A stretch of 60,000 nt of DNA from Cryptomeria japonica (taxonomy: Eukaryota; Streptophyta; Pinopsida; Cupressales; Cupressaceae). The stretch lies in assembly GCF_030272615.1 (NCBI RefSeq), contig NC_081410.1, positions 571,103,152-571,163,151 of the forward strand, in the 5' to 3' direction. Positions 32,194 through 44,407 of this stretch are shown in pieces (the stretch's first letter is position 1; each line of letters opens with the position of its first letter). The translations under genes were made by a program, and so were the position numbers. Below the pieces are notes generated by a model, which did no database searches, was not told the origin of the DNA, and saw only the letters and a list, made by a program, of their open reading frames with translations.

Positions 32194-33801
32194 CATTAAT
32201 GGCTATTATGTTGCTCATCATTATGTGACATTGGTAGCTCATTTACTGGGGGCTCATTGTCATTCATGATGGTACAATTTCAAGTGCAATCATATTTTTT
32301 GAAGCAACATAATAGCTTAATTTTTCTATGTTATCTCTTGTTCCTATGGGGACAAGAGTGATTTCATACTTCTCTTCTTTTGCTTATGTCCAAATCTCTC
32401 CCTAGAAGATTGTGTAAGTCCTTCTCATTGAGGCAATGATCTTTCCTTATTTTATCTAAGGATCCACTTTTTCCTATTTCGTGGATGGTGTGAACTTTAT
32501 TACTTGATGTTATTCCTTGTATGCATTTGTTGTTGTTTGTTCAAGGATTCTCTCTTACAAGAGGTGTAAGTCCTTGACTACAAACTCTTTTGCACTTGGT
32601 AAAATACATCCATAATGAATTTACTCCCCCAATTGGGTTAAAAAGAGTGTCATCCTTCATTAAGAATCACTTTCACCTCGCAAAAGAAGGAAGTATTGCA
32701 TTCTTATTCTCTTCTTTGTCTTATTCTAGAAGATGTTATATTTGTCTAAGACAATTCCTCTCGGGGATAGGTGTCTTTTGTACAAAGATCTCTTCTCCTC
32801 TAAGGATCTCCTTTACACATACTACAAGATATCCCTTTTTCAACTATCTTATCCTTGCTTAAAGAGTGCAAAACTCTCTTGCTTGGATCTATGACATTGT
32901 TGCATTTTTGGGGTATCTTCTTTTGTGATGAAGGTAGGTATCCTTGTTCTACTTTGCTTATGACATAAACATTACACTTTTTGAGCAATGGGTCATTCTC
33001 GGAACCAGAGCACAGACTCGTAGAGCGAGATGTCACGCTTTTGTACTATACATATACAGGTTGTAGCATACTCGGACATAGACTCCTATGAGATGCTTCT
33101 AACCTCACTTACACACACATGCACGAGGTTGAGTGGAACTAGCGGCATAAGGCTAGACTTTCTCACTCTCCTCCCTTACATGGATCACCTAGACAAACTC
33201 TAGGGGCTAGTTTTCCATGTCCTTTCTCCCATGGATCACCTAGACAAGATCTAGGAGCGAGAAGTCCATGTTTTCTCTCTCACTATTCTTCTCATGGATC
33301 ACCAATGTGTGTATTCATGCTTTTCTCCTTTCTTTTCTTCTCTTTGCAGTTTGTTTCCATTTACATCCTTCATCTTGTGTTAGAGATCTCTCAAATCCTC
33401 ACACTCTTTGTTGCGTTGGAATTGAGATTTAGTCCTCTTTCTTACCAAATGATTCTCCATTAGTTTTTGATCTCATATCAAATCTTCTTGTGAGCATTTG
33501 TCATCAATATTCTTTAACAATTCGAAGTGGTAAACATGATACCTTGTTTCAACTCACTAAAATTAGCAAGCCGAAACAGGGGGGGGCATATAGCTACCCT
33601 CAAATTTTCATCACCTTCCTTAGTAAGCATTAGGTGATTTTGTGATCTAACATGTGGTTTTGTAGGGTGCGGTTCCTAACTGTGTACTGCAGATACCGCT
33701 GGGGGCTTCATTTGACAGACTTATGGATATATCCTTTTTCAAATAATGTTTACTTTTTTGTACTTTAGCTTGCATATGCACTTAGTGTTCATATGACCGT
33801 T
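32194..33801 (+). other. NA1 3' untranslated region
   Basis: There is no coding frame of interest. It contains an inverted repeat of about 18 bp (gctattatgttgct near 32,205 and its complement near 32,303). It also has two tandem copies of a catggatcacctagacaa unit (about 33,179 and 33,233), each including a small ctag palindrome. The phrase gtgtaagtcctt occurs twice (about 32,413 and 32,562). Confidence 0.65.
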
Positions 33802-33816
33802 AAAGTGGGGGCTAAA
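33802..33816 (+). promoter_or_regulatory. Polypurine tract of NA1
   Basis: The run aaagtgggggctaaa directly precedes the 3' LTR. It is the same as the tract of NA2 (read on the minus strand at 43,656-43,671), which groups the two elements. Confidence 0.88.
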
Positions 33817-35502
33817 TGTAGCGTCGTAAATTGTACGCACTTGCTAGGGTGGTACAATTTCACACCTAGTTTAGCACCCGCCTTGGCGCATTTTGCATTT
33901 TGCATTGCATTTCCCCTTTAGCACTTAATTAATCAAATTAATTAGGTCTAAGGTTCTATTTCATCATCTCCCACATCATAAAGTTGGGCCCTTTCATTAA
34001 AGTGTGCCCCTTTCATTTTATTCTTCCAATACATCATTTAATCAAAAACCCTAATTAGGTCCTATTTCGAACTTGGGGGCTTGATTTTGGGGGTTAAAAC
34101 ATCTTGAAATCACCTGTAACTTCGGGATTCTCTCTAAAATCATCATATCCGATGGCCCTGAAAATTTGGTGAAAAGTTGTCGGGACCGTGGCGCCCGGTG
34201 CACATGGTCCCAGACATTTTTCCCAAAATTTTAGGAGCACGATCCAATCATAAAATAAAGCTTAACCCCAAGAAATTGGTAGGATATTCAATATCTAGGT
34301 CGGCCAAAAGTCGAAATTAAGACCTAGGGTTTCATATATAAGAGCTCTCTTTCTTCATTTGAAAGGATCCGACTTTTGGCTTTCAAGGACCTTCTATGCA
34401 GCAAAAGAGCAGATCTTTGAAGACTTCAACAACATTCAACATCCTTCTATCAAGCATTTATCAATTTCATTCATCTATTTAGGGCTTGGAAGACATTGAA
34501 GAACAATAGGAGATTACCGACTGAAGATTGGCTTGTACTCCTCCCTTGAGGATTGGGTATGATTTCATGTTGTTTTCATGTCTTTGCATAAGCTTCAATA
34601 TATCCTTTATTCATGCTTTAGATCACTTTGCATCTTGATTTAGAGCATTTACACTATCATTTACAAGCAATTAGGGTTTACTTTCTAGGTTGCTCTAGTT
34701 TGCTTTCTTGCATTTAAGGACCTTGCACACACACTAGGTTTGCACACACACTAGGTTTGCACACACAATACATTTTACAATACAACTTGGCTATCCGTGG
34801 AGGTGGAAATCACCGAAGCGGGGGTTTGACTAAGGCAAAACCCTATATAGCCGCCCAAACACCTTTTTAGATATAAGTGCAGGTTTTGGGACTCGGACGA
34901 CGCCGCAAGTTACAGATCCGGAAGAAGCAGACGGAGACCAAACAACACACCAAATTCCAGCCCAGAAAGCTAGGACAGGGGCGTGGGGTGCCCTGGTCCT
35001 GCCAGGACAGGGGCGCTGGGTGCCCTGGTCCCTGGGACAGGGGCGCTGGGCGCCCTGGTCCTTCTGGCAGATAGCAAGTTGCAGCATTTTGACAACTTTT
35101 TAGGTTGCAAAACAGCAGTTTTCGGAGTAGTTTCAGGGGCAGATTCAGGACAGTGGCGCCGACACCCCCGTCCTGAACATTTTCAGTCAGATTTTAACTC
35201 CGGGTACGCATTTGCATTCTTGTCTTGTCCTTGTGTTTATAGCTTTCCATTGTTTAAGTTCAATTCTGCAATCTTGTTATTAGTTCATACTTGCACTTTG
35301 GGGTTAGGGATTGAACTTGCATCATTTCATCTTTCAATTGCAACAAAGGAATAGAAATCCTAATAGGTAGCTCGTGGCTGTCTCTTCCACAAGAAGAAGT
35401 AGCCAATTGTGTGATACCTCTAGGCTCTTTCGTATTCCACAAGTGTGTGGTTGAAAGTGAGATTAGGGCATGCTTGCTTAGTGTCACTTTTTCTCCCACA
35501 CA
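33817..35502 (+). repeat. 3' LTR of NA1
   Basis: It starts tgtagcgtcgtaaattgtac and ends ctcccacaca, followed by the TSD ggtca. The differences from the 5' LTR are mainly C/T and G/A. It holds the second hairpin copy (34,157-34,235), a TATA box (34,335-34,342) and the GC-rich triplet. Confidence 0.95.
34157..34235 (+). repeat. Recurrent hairpin (NA1 3' LTR copy)
   Basis: It has the same 79-nt structure as 27350-27428, with only a few substitutions (for example tcccagac for tcccggac). The GGGACC...GGTCCC stem is intact. Confidence 0.8.
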
Positions 35503-35559
35503 GGTCACAACAAAAAAAATGACTTCACAGATTGGAAAAAATTGCACAAATTTTGTAGA

Positions 35560-35745
35560 AACACATTTGTGTCTAACATAATAGTGTCTGTGTTGTATAA
35601 CTATGTCTGTGAAGGGCAGAAACATGTCTGTGTTTCTAGAATCAATAGTGCACTTTACAAAAATCTCAGAAATGCATCTGTGTTAAATAGAACCACGTTT
35701 GTGTTAGGAAATTGCATCTGTGTAGTATACAGGCACGTCTGTGTT
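35560..35745 (+). repeat. Second array of cgtctgtgtt-like motifs in Gypsy B leader
   Basis: About eight copies of the motif (for example near 35,560, 35,581, 35,601, 35,619, 35,670, 35,690, 35,709 and 35,730) lie just right of the NA1 insertion. They match the array at 25,580-25,837. Confidence 0.72.
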
Positions 35746-36235
35746 CAGAATTGAAAAACTTTTACAGTCTAGCAAACAAACACAGTCAGTTTCAGAATTC
35801 TTGAGCTTCCTAGGTCATTTCTCCAGGGTTTCATTTAGCATTCAACCTATCTTTGGGTCTCACATAGTCCAACATTGCTTCACACCTTACATTACATTCA
35901 CATTTGTCTAAACTTGAGTCAAAAGGTCACTTTCTTGTCCTCACTATACTTTGTCAACACACTACATACAACAACACTTTGCTAAGTGGTCCCTCATCAA
36001 GGTCTATCACCTTTAGGTCTCATTTGGTTTTACTTAGAGTCAAGGTCAATTTACCTCATCAAGAGAAACTATCCTCTCTTTGGAAGTCACACCTACTCTA
36101 CTACATACATACTTGGTCTTACACTTTGGACATTGCAAGTAAACCTCAGATTCATTTACATTCCATCCAACTCTTGGTCTTCCATACTTTTTCCATTTTC
36201 ATCTAGTCTCACACATCTTGGTCAATATCTAGTTC

Positions 36236-38524
36236 ATGGTTGAAACCCATCTTCAAAAATCTAGGAGAGAAACTAAAGAGGCTCAAGAGTTCGCAAACAT
36301 GAGTGTCTATGAATATGACAATGATGTCTTTTTCAATACTGATCATAACACATTACCTGACATGGATGCCTATAGAAACATTCCAAGTGTTGAGAACATG
36401 GACACTACAAACAACAATGATAAACACAATGACAATATGGACAACTTTTTTGTACATTTAGTAGATGTGGAAGAATCCATTATGGACCCCTGCTTCACTC
36501 GATTGATTGAGGAAATAATGAGGAGGGATAGACAATACTTCTTACGAATGATGGCACAAAGTGGACCCAAGATACCTCAGGATTTTGACATGTCTCAAAT
36601 AATGAAACATAGGCCTTTGCAACAAACTCACTCCAACATGGATCAAAGGAGACCTAATAGTGGAGGCAATAGAGGACCACATATGGTACCTGAATCACCA
36701 TCATCTTTGTTTCAAAAACCAGAGGTCCCACATACACATGGTCACGCATATGATACTCACCTTCGCAGACCATTATGGAAGTCTTATGTAGAAAGATATG
36801 CTCAATCACATACCAATGCTAAGGATCAACCACCAAAGCAATTGGATATTGAAAGGCATGCTCAAAATTTTGACACAAGGAAACCCCGTGTCAAATTTGG
36901 GGGCAACACATTAGAACATGACATGCCTATAGAGTATGGTATACATGGACAAAATAGATATTGTGTTCCTCAACATGAATCTATACCAAGTGGTCCATAT
37001 ATGTAGCATCACTATAGACCTCCTCCATATGAACATGTGTATGATCAATATCATCCATATATGCAACATGCTCCTCCTCCAATTGGTGCCTCAGGCATGG
37101 GGTATGGTCCAAGAAGTCGATCTCCACCTAAGAGCAATTTGGAGCGACAAATCAGGGACTTACAAAAGAAAATGGAGGACATAAATACATTGAAGCGAAC
37201 ATACACAATGAGAGACATATGTCCTTATCCATTTGACAAGAGCATTCCAATGCCTCCTTTTCCTACACACTTTGTGACACCTAAATTTGATAAGTATAGA
37301 GGCAAAGGGGATCCTAAGGCACACATAAGATAGTTTTTCATAGCTTGCATTGAGGTAGTAGCAGAAGAGACATATTTGATGAGATTATTCCCACAAAGCC
37401 TAGGTGATCAAGCTATGGAATGGTTCTCCCAACTTCAACCTGGTATTAAGTCATGGGGTGACTTAGCAGAGGCATTTATTCAACATTTCTCCTACAACAT
37501 AGAGATAGACATATCAGTCACTACTTTGTGCAACACCAAGCAAAAAGAGGGAGAGTCTTTTGCATCATTTTTACAAAGATGGAGGAATCTAGCTAGTAGA
37601 TGCTCTTATGAAATTCCATAAAAATAAATGGTAGAAATGTTCACCCAAAATGTGAACAAAGAGATTGGTTATGACTTAAGGAAAGCTTGTTTGTCCACCT
37701 TCAAGGATGTCATTAAAAAAGGCTTAGCAACAGAGAAGGTCCTAATTGAATAAGGAGTCATTAAGATATTCAAGGAAAACAAAGATGACTTTAAAGGAAA
37801 AGACAAGCCAAGATTTTGGAATAAAAACAAGAACACAGTCAATGATGGTGTTGTTGATGCCAATACAGTGCAACCTAAATTCATTTTTTCTGGATCAAAT
37901 CAAGTGAATACTCAAACAACTTCTAAATCATGAAGGAAGTACACTCCATTGGGAGAACCACTTGAGTCAGTTTTCAAAAAGCTAGTGGCAAACAAGGTAA
38001 TCACTATTCCAAATTTTCCTCCATATGAACCAAAGGTTAAACCAAATTGGTGGAATGATGATGAATATTGTGAATTTCATAAGAGCAAGGGACATAAAAT
38101 GGGAAATTGTCATCGACTGAAGAACATCATACAAGATCTTATTGATAGAGGTGACATTGAGATTGAAGGACACTCATCCAATCAAGAACATGAAATGTTT
38201 AAGGAACCATTCCCAAAACATGACAAGGGAAAAGCTAAAGCCACAGATGACCAAACCAACTATACCAGAGCAACCTATAACTATGATTCAACTATCAATC
38301 ACATTTTGATGGACAATTACGTCTCTACCATTATCATCAAGGACAAAACCCTTGAGAATTCTACCCGGAGACCCAAGATTGTCCTAAAAGGTGTTGGATC
38401 TTCTTTTGAACCTACCTTTGAATGTCATGTTACAACCCATCGAGGTAAATTCACTTTGCAAGGTGCTCCAACCCAAAACACCCCTTCTTCATCAACCAAG
38501 CCTAAGTATGACCTTGTAGAATAG
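36236..38524 (+). pseudogene. Gypsy B Gag
   Basis: One frame from ATG 36236 carries a polar N-terminal part. The Gag capsid core follows at about 37,220-37,620 (FDKYRGKGDPKAHIR, LGDQAMEWFSQLQPG, FIQHFSYN, FASFLQRWRNLASRC). A His/Cys motif typical of Tat-type Gag lies near 38,066 (YCEFHKSKGHKMGNCHRLK). Stops are at 37004, 37331, 37619, 37625, 37751, 37931 and 38522, mostly where Gln, Arg or Trp codons are expected. No frameshift is seen. Gag would assemble the particle; this copy is dead. Confidence 0.88.
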
Positions 38525-40609
38525 TTAGGGAAGACACCCGCCCCCATCTCCATCCTTGAGCTCTTATGCATATCCCCCACACATAAAGGTATTCTTGACA
38601 AAATCTTGAGAGACACTACCATTCCTACTGATCTAAATGTGGACCAGTTTCAAGCCATGGTGGGATACCTTTCCATTCCACACTCTCTTACATTCACAGA
38701 AGCCGACGACACCTCCGTGAGCCAACCACATAATACACCACTACACATTGAAGCCTTCATACACAAACATAGAGTCAAATGAGTCCTGATAGATGGAGGA
38801 GCAGGTCTAAAAATTTGTACATTGAGCACAATTAAACAATTGGGATATTTAGATAAAGCTGTGAATTCTACAAACAAAATCACCATCAAGACATATGATG
38901 ATGAAGAGCATTCATCCAAGGGCATAGTCACCTTACCTCTCAGAGTTGGGCCAATTATGAAGGATGTGGTTTGTCAAGTCCTAGACCTAGATCTCACTTA
39001 CAACATATTGCTAGGGCATCCTTGGATTCATGAAATGAGGGCAGTCCCATCTACATATCACCAATGCATTAAGTTTCCTCACAATGGAGTGGAGTTAGCA
39101 GTTAACGGTGATCCTAATCCATTCATATACTGCAATAACCTGAGATCAAAAATTGAGACCATCATTCCCAGTAATTGCGAAGTTGTTCCTTCTTTGGCAT
39201 ACATTGATCCTAAGTCATTAAAACCTTCAACATCAAAACAAGGTGAGCTTAAAGGCAAATTTCAGGATAAGGGCATGGGCGAATACACTTTAAATCAGAC
39301 CATGTACTTACAACAAGTCATGAGTTCACCAAAAGAATATGGAAGACCACATCCTAACAAGCAAGTATCCATCATGGTACTCAAATGGGACCCTACTACC
39401 TTTCAAAGATGGGGTGAACTGGAAGAGGAAGACTTATACAAAATGCATTACAAATACCTTGAAGATGATATACAAGATCATATCAGTCTACCATGTGAGA
39501 AATATGGCAAAGGTTTCAAGATTCTACAAAAATTTGGGTATGATGGAAAAAGCCCTCTGGGGTTACGAAAGGAAGGCATCATTGAACCTTTACAACCTGA
39601 ATTGACTTTAAAAAAGGAAGGCTTGAAGGGACTTGGTTTCCTGACTTCCAAGGTCCACACTCAAAGGATAGAAGATGCCTTACAAATCAAAGCTACCAAA
39701 ATTCAACAAGAGGATCGCTATTCCACATACTCCAATGAATGGGAATGGGGTTCAGACAAATCCTCTGGTGACTACGAGCTCACTGAGATATTCAAAGAGC
39801 TAGATGAACCCACAGAAGAAGAGGAATTTTATAAAAGATTCAAAGTTGGTCAAGAAACAACCCATGAGGATTCCACACAGTCCTCGTCTCAAGGTCCTAG
39901 GTTGAAATCACATAGGATGAGAACACCTATCCTAGAATGCACTACTAGTGATGATAGTTTGGATTCATTCAGAATCGAGACTAATGAGGAGGGTGCCATC
40001 AATGACCTCGATAATTACCTTGACATACTCGAATATAACTGCATCTTCACTCTTAGCCCTGCTAACTTCGAATATATTAAAGGCCTTCCCCTTGTTCACC
40101 ACCAGCTCATTGACTGGGATCATGAAGGACCTGCACAGTTTAACACATTCCAAAATGGTGAAGCTTTTATTGACTATCTTGGCATATGAGATGATCTTCC
40201 CCCTGGGGACAATAAAGCAGGATACACTATAGAACTCAATAGCATGGCATATTTTGGTAAGGGCGTCGGACCTTCCAGTCACAAAAATGTGAAAATAAGA
40301 ACAAACCAAGGGTCTTTTGGCAAAAACCACATTGTGGCACTGTCTGACCCCAAAAAAATAAAAAGAAAGGACATATCTGAGGGCAAAAACCTCTCGGAGG
40401 CACCCAAAGATGGAAGGCTCGACATTCTCCCAGCATCATATGAGGAAAAGTCATCCATGCTAGTAGAGGAGACTATCAAAACAAACATTGGTATAGAAGA
40501 AGTTCCACACAACATATTCCTGGCTCAATCTTTCATGGAGTCAGAAAGGTCAAAATTCATAAGTTTCTTCAAAAAATGACAAATCAACTTTGCATGGTCA
40601 TACACTGAT
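38525..40609 (+). pseudogene. Gypsy B protease, G-patch-like segment and linker
   Basis: The same frame continues with the retropepsin. VLIDGGAGLKI near 38,783 has the catalytic Asp-Gly-Gly form usual in this lineage. LLGHPWIHEMRAVPS lies near 39,008. The stop at 38780-38782 sits where Arg (CGA) is expected just before VLID. A glycine-rich G-patch-like segment (YGKGFKILQKFGYDGKSPLG) lies near 39,497-39,640. The following 300 codons are an acidic linker leading to RT. Further stops are at 40187 and 40577. The arrangement protease then G-patch is also seen in NA1. Confidence 0.84.
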
Positions 40610-41500
40610 ATGCCTAGATTAGATCCGGATTTAGTGATGCATCATTTGACAGTTAAACTAGGAGCAAAACCAGTGAAACAAAAATTAAGAAAGATGCATC
40701 CACAAGTCACATTATTGGTCAAAGCAGAGCTTGAGAAATTATTGGATGTCGAATTCATACGCCCAATTGATTATCCTGAATGGATCTCCAACTTAGTGTC
40801 AGTCAGTAAACCAAATCGCAGCATCAAAATATGTACAGATTTCAGAGACATCAACAAAGCTTGTCCTAAGGATGACTTCCCATTACCAAATATTGACTTG
40901 ATTGTCGATCTCACAACAGGTCATGAAATGTTATCGTTGATGGATGGATTCTCTAGTTATAATCAAATAAAGATCGCGTCTGAGGATCAACATAAAACAT
41001 CATTCACTTATCCTTGGGGAACCTTCTGCTGGAATGTCATGCCCTTTGGGCTAAAAAATGCAGGTGCTACATATCAAAGAGCCATGACTACTATCTTTCA
41101 CAATCTCATGCACGTAACTATGGAAGATTATGTTGATGACCTCTTGGGCAAATCAATAGACAGAAATACACATTTGGACATCCTTTCAATCATCTTTGAT
41201 TGGTTGGAAAAATACAAAGTAAGATTAAACCCCGAGAAATGTGTCTTTGGAGTAACCTCCGGGAAGCAACTAGGATTCATTGTATCAAAAAGAGAAATCA
41301 AAGATGATCTAGCAAAAGTCAAGGCCATCCTAGAGATGCAACCACCAAGAAATATTAGTCAACTTTAGTATTTACGAGGGAGACTCCAGTCCATACGAAG
41401 ATTCATAGTGCAACTTGTAGATAACTGTAATCCTTTTCAGCACCTACTACATAAAAACATCAAATTCAAATGGGATGATAACTGTCAACAGGCTTTCTAG
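40610..41500 (+). pseudogene. Gypsy B reverse transcriptase
   Basis: A Ty3/Gypsy RT with recognisable blocks: the RPIDYPEWISNLVSVSKPN region, CTDFRDINKACPKDDFPLPN, FSSYNQIKIA, TSFTYPWGTFCWNVMPFGLK and the catalytic YVDDLLGKS at 41,129 (Asp-Asp intact). The thumb follows with LNPEKCVFGV and GKQLGFIVSKREI. Stops interrupt at 41366-41368 (QLQYLRG expected) and 41498-41500 (Trp expected). It would synthesise cDNA from element RNA. Confidence 0.93.
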
Positions 41501-41983
41501 ACACTCAAAGATTATCTTCTGAATCTGCCAGTTCTGATGCCACTAGTTCTAGATCAGCCTCTGTTACTATACATATTAGCTACTCCAACAGCACTGGGGG
41601 CACTCTTAGCACAACAAATTGCTGAGGGCAAAGAAAAAGCAGTATACTATATCAGTCGCACATTGGTAGGATATGAGCTAAACTACACACCAATTGAGCG
41701 TGCATGTCTCGTTGTGGTCTTTGCTTCATAGAAATTATGACATTACATGCTCACTCATAAGACTAAGCTGGTTGCAAGAATCGATCCATTGAAATACCTT
41801 CTCAATAAAGCAACAATTACTGGGCGACTAGCCAAATGGGTAATGATCCTGAGTGAATTCGACATCAAGTATGTGGATAGAAAAGAAATAAAAGGACAAG
41901 CCATCACAGATCAATTAGTAGATGCTCCCATGATAGATGATGTTCCTCTAAGTTTAGAATTTCCAGATGAATCCATTTGAACA
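41501..41983 (+). pseudogene. Gypsy B RNase H (first)
   Basis: The connection and retroviral-type RNase H region of Gypsy RT has LATPTALGALLAQQ, KAVYYISRTLVGYELNYTPIE, then HYMLTHKTKLVARIDPLKYLL and GRLAKWVMILSEFDIKYV. Stops are at 41729-41731, 41738-41740 and 41978-41980. The first two replace Gln and Arg codons in the expected FASQKLRHY phrase. Confidence 0.86.
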
Positions 41984-42450
41984 ATGTCACATGTGAAGCC
42001 ATGGCAACTGTACTTCGACGGCTCATACACACAGCATGGGGTAGGAGCTGGCATCCTCTTTATAACTCCTCAAGGGGATTCTATACCAAAATCATACCGC
42101 TTATCATTTCCTTACACTAATAATATAGTGGAATATGAGGCATTAACGACTGGATTATGGAATGTAGTTAAGTGGAAGATCCAGGAACTTCATATTTTTG
42201 GGGACTCTCAACTTGTAATCCATCAAGCAACTGATGATTACCAAACAAAAGATGAAAAATTAATGCCTTACAAAAAAATGGTGGATGACCTAAAACAACA
42301 TTTCACAAAGATAGACTTTGAGCAGATACCAAGAGAGCAGAATCAAGCTGCAGATGCGATAGCTACAATTGCTTCACTGATCGATCTACCTCCAAATGAG
42401 ACCGGCTATGAGTTCTTGGTGGATAACCTTTTGGTTCCGTCATATGAAAT
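41984..42450 (+). pseudogene. Gypsy B second RNase H (archaeal-type), cut by NA2
   Basis: A second RNase H fold follows with LYFDGSYTQHGVGAG, NNIVEYEALTTGLW, IFGDSQLVIHQ and REQNQAADAIATIAS, which preserve the Asp, Glu and Asp positions of the active site. This additional domain marks the Tat lineage of plant Gypsy elements. The frame is interrupted by NA2 at 42,450 after codons for SYEI and resumes in the same frame at 50,425. The open frame running past 42,450 into NA2 is not biological. Confidence 0.88.
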
Positions 42451-43655
42451 TGTAAAGCGGAAAAATCAAACCCTAGGTGTTCCCCCACTCCAAGGAGAGA
42501 GAAAGGAGGTCACTAGGGTTGATGGTTTTCACTTAGGAGAGACTTTACATTCAAAAGAGGGGTTGAAACTCACAAGATCCAATCCCACACAATGCAAGAT
42601 TGGATTCTAAATGAGTTTCAAGGGTTGAGTTAGCAAGGATACCCTCTTTTGTAAAGAATGTAGAAAGAAGGATTGAACTAGGAGTGTATGTAAAAGTAGG
42701 AAAGATTCACTTGTAGATGGAGATAGAGACATGGGATGAAGCTACGGACCTAAAATTAGTAGTAAAATGTCAAGACGATGCTGTCCTACAAGTTTGAGTG
42801 AAAGTTGATGGGACGATGGCGCCCGAGTGCACATGGTCCTCTGAAAAATCCGCAAAACGAAGGGGGATCTATTCGTCTCTGCACAAGGATTCTAGATCTT
42901 CAATTACACCCATGCACCTACAACCTACACACGAAAAAGAGAGGATGATTGGGGGGTTAAGGATTAGGGGTTTGCCTTCAGGTCAAACCCCGATTTTGGA
43001 ATTAACCAAGAAATGAGAATGCTGTAAGTGTAAATGTTTGTAATGTAATCAAGTACTAATACCTTGTTGTAAGAATGTTTGTATTCTTACATGCGAAGGT
43101 GTAATGATGTTGTATGTTATATGTTGTGTGTTGTAGGTGATCTCCTCTCCAATGGTTGAATCCTTGTCTTGAATGCAACACCTAGCCTTGAATGGAGACC
43201 TAGAATGCTCAATCGCTTGAAGGAATGCTTGAATGCTTGAATGTTTGAATGTTTGAATGTTTGCTTATAGCTTCCGCCTCTTGCACACATATGTTTTTCC
43301 TTCCTTTTCTGGGAGGGGAAATTTAGTTTATATACTTGTCAATTAGGGTTAGGAGACTGATTTTTTCGACCTTAGGCCGACCTAGGAACATTATTTTTGA
43401 AATTGCAAACTTGAAGACCCAATGCCCAACAAGAGACCGGGCCCAAAATAGGGCCAGGGACCAGGGCACTGGGCGCCATGGTCCCACCTCCCGGGACAGC
43501 AGGGTGCAAGGAGGATTAGGCCAAGGTGCAGAAAGATGCAGTTTTTGATGTCGTAAACAGGTTTCGAGGTCTCCATTCAGGTTCAACATTGCGTCGCCAT
43601 CGTGAAGACCCAAATGCAGTTGAAATTGCAAGTGTCACAATTTTACGATGCTACA
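42451..43655 (-). repeat. 3' LTR of NA2 (left copy)
   Basis: In plus orientation it runs tgtaaagcgg ... gatgctaca. Read on the minus strand it starts tgtagcatcg, like the NA1 LTR start. A TATA-like tatataaa (minus) lies at 43,327-43,334. A weak copy of the recurrent hairpin core (gggacgatggcgcccgagtg, running on to cacatggtcct) is at 42,810-42,840. A GC-rich unit is at 43,451-43,495. Confidence 0.94.
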
Positions 43656-43671
43656 TTTAGCCCCCACTTTA
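43656..43671 (-). promoter_or_regulatory. Polypurine tract of NA2
   Basis: Plus-strand tttagcccccacttta reads taaagtgggggctaaa on the minus strand, directly before the 3' LTR. Confidence 0.88.
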
Positions 43672-44407
43672 GCGGGAGTATAAGTGTACGCCCATACTTC
43701 TGGTAAAGTACAAGGAAACAACATTGAAAGACTTTCACCACGTCAAGGAGGCAAGATACACCAAGCCCCCAGTGGACTAAGGATCTTACGACTTTGATTG
43801 ACAAAGTAAAAGGGAAGATCATGAGGGAGGACCATGACTGACAGTAGTAAGGTTCCCTCACTATGAGTCATGCAAGAAAAATACCAAAAATTTTCAAGGC
43901 AAAGCCAGGTTCGCCAAGAAATTTTCAAGTATCTTGAAGAGATATGAATGGAGTGTATGCCCCCTACGTTAAAGCGATCGCACATGCCTCATCGGGGGTG
44001 ATTGCTTTAAGGTAGTGGTACACATAAGAAATGAGAAGGGAAAGGAGCATGTTATCGCAAAGATTTAGCCCCCAAGTGTGAGATAAACCCAAGGATAATA
44101 GACTCAAAACACAAACCACAAGGTGACTTCGCTTTCCTTGGGGTCAGTATGCTGTATGATAATTCATGTATATCATATGTATGTATGCATAATTGTTCTT
44201 CATTCCCCAATCAAGGAAGGTCACCTAGAAGAAGGGAACACATGTGTCTTTTGAGTCAACATGAGAGAGACCAAAAGAGATCTCAATGCTTTGCATCATC
44301 CTCAAGTAGAAAACACTAAGGACAACAAATAGAAGAATGAGAATAACACATAGAAGAAGTAACAAAAGATATCAAGAGAGGAGGAGAGAGTCTGCTGTGT
44401 TAATGAA
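43672..44407 (-). other. NA2 3' untranslated region
   Basis: No coding frame with recognisable content is seen between the ORF end and the polypurine tract. A further gcccccta/gcccccaag pair near 43,957 and 44,070 (minus: purine runs) may be secondary purine tracts. Confidence 0.6.

Larger units (their letters stand above)
27010..35502 (+). mobile_element. NA1: LTR retrotransposon without gag, RT or integrase
   Basis: Both LTRs are present (27,010-28,678 and 33,817-35,502) with a 5-bp TSD ggtca on each side (27,005-27,009 and 35,503-35,507). A tRNA-Trp-type primer site follows the 5' LTR and a polypurine tract precedes the 3' LTR. The internal 5.1 kb encodes one intact ORF of 1,056 aa with retropepsin and G-patch-like parts only. 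It should depend on proteins from another element. LTR difference is about 3% by hand count over the first 560 bp, almost all transitions, so it is fairly young. Confidence 0.93.

Noticed and set aside
42411-42610. The part of the second RNase H frame that runs past 42,450
   Set aside because: These codons lie in the NA2 LTR. The true Gypsy B frame resumes at 50,425.
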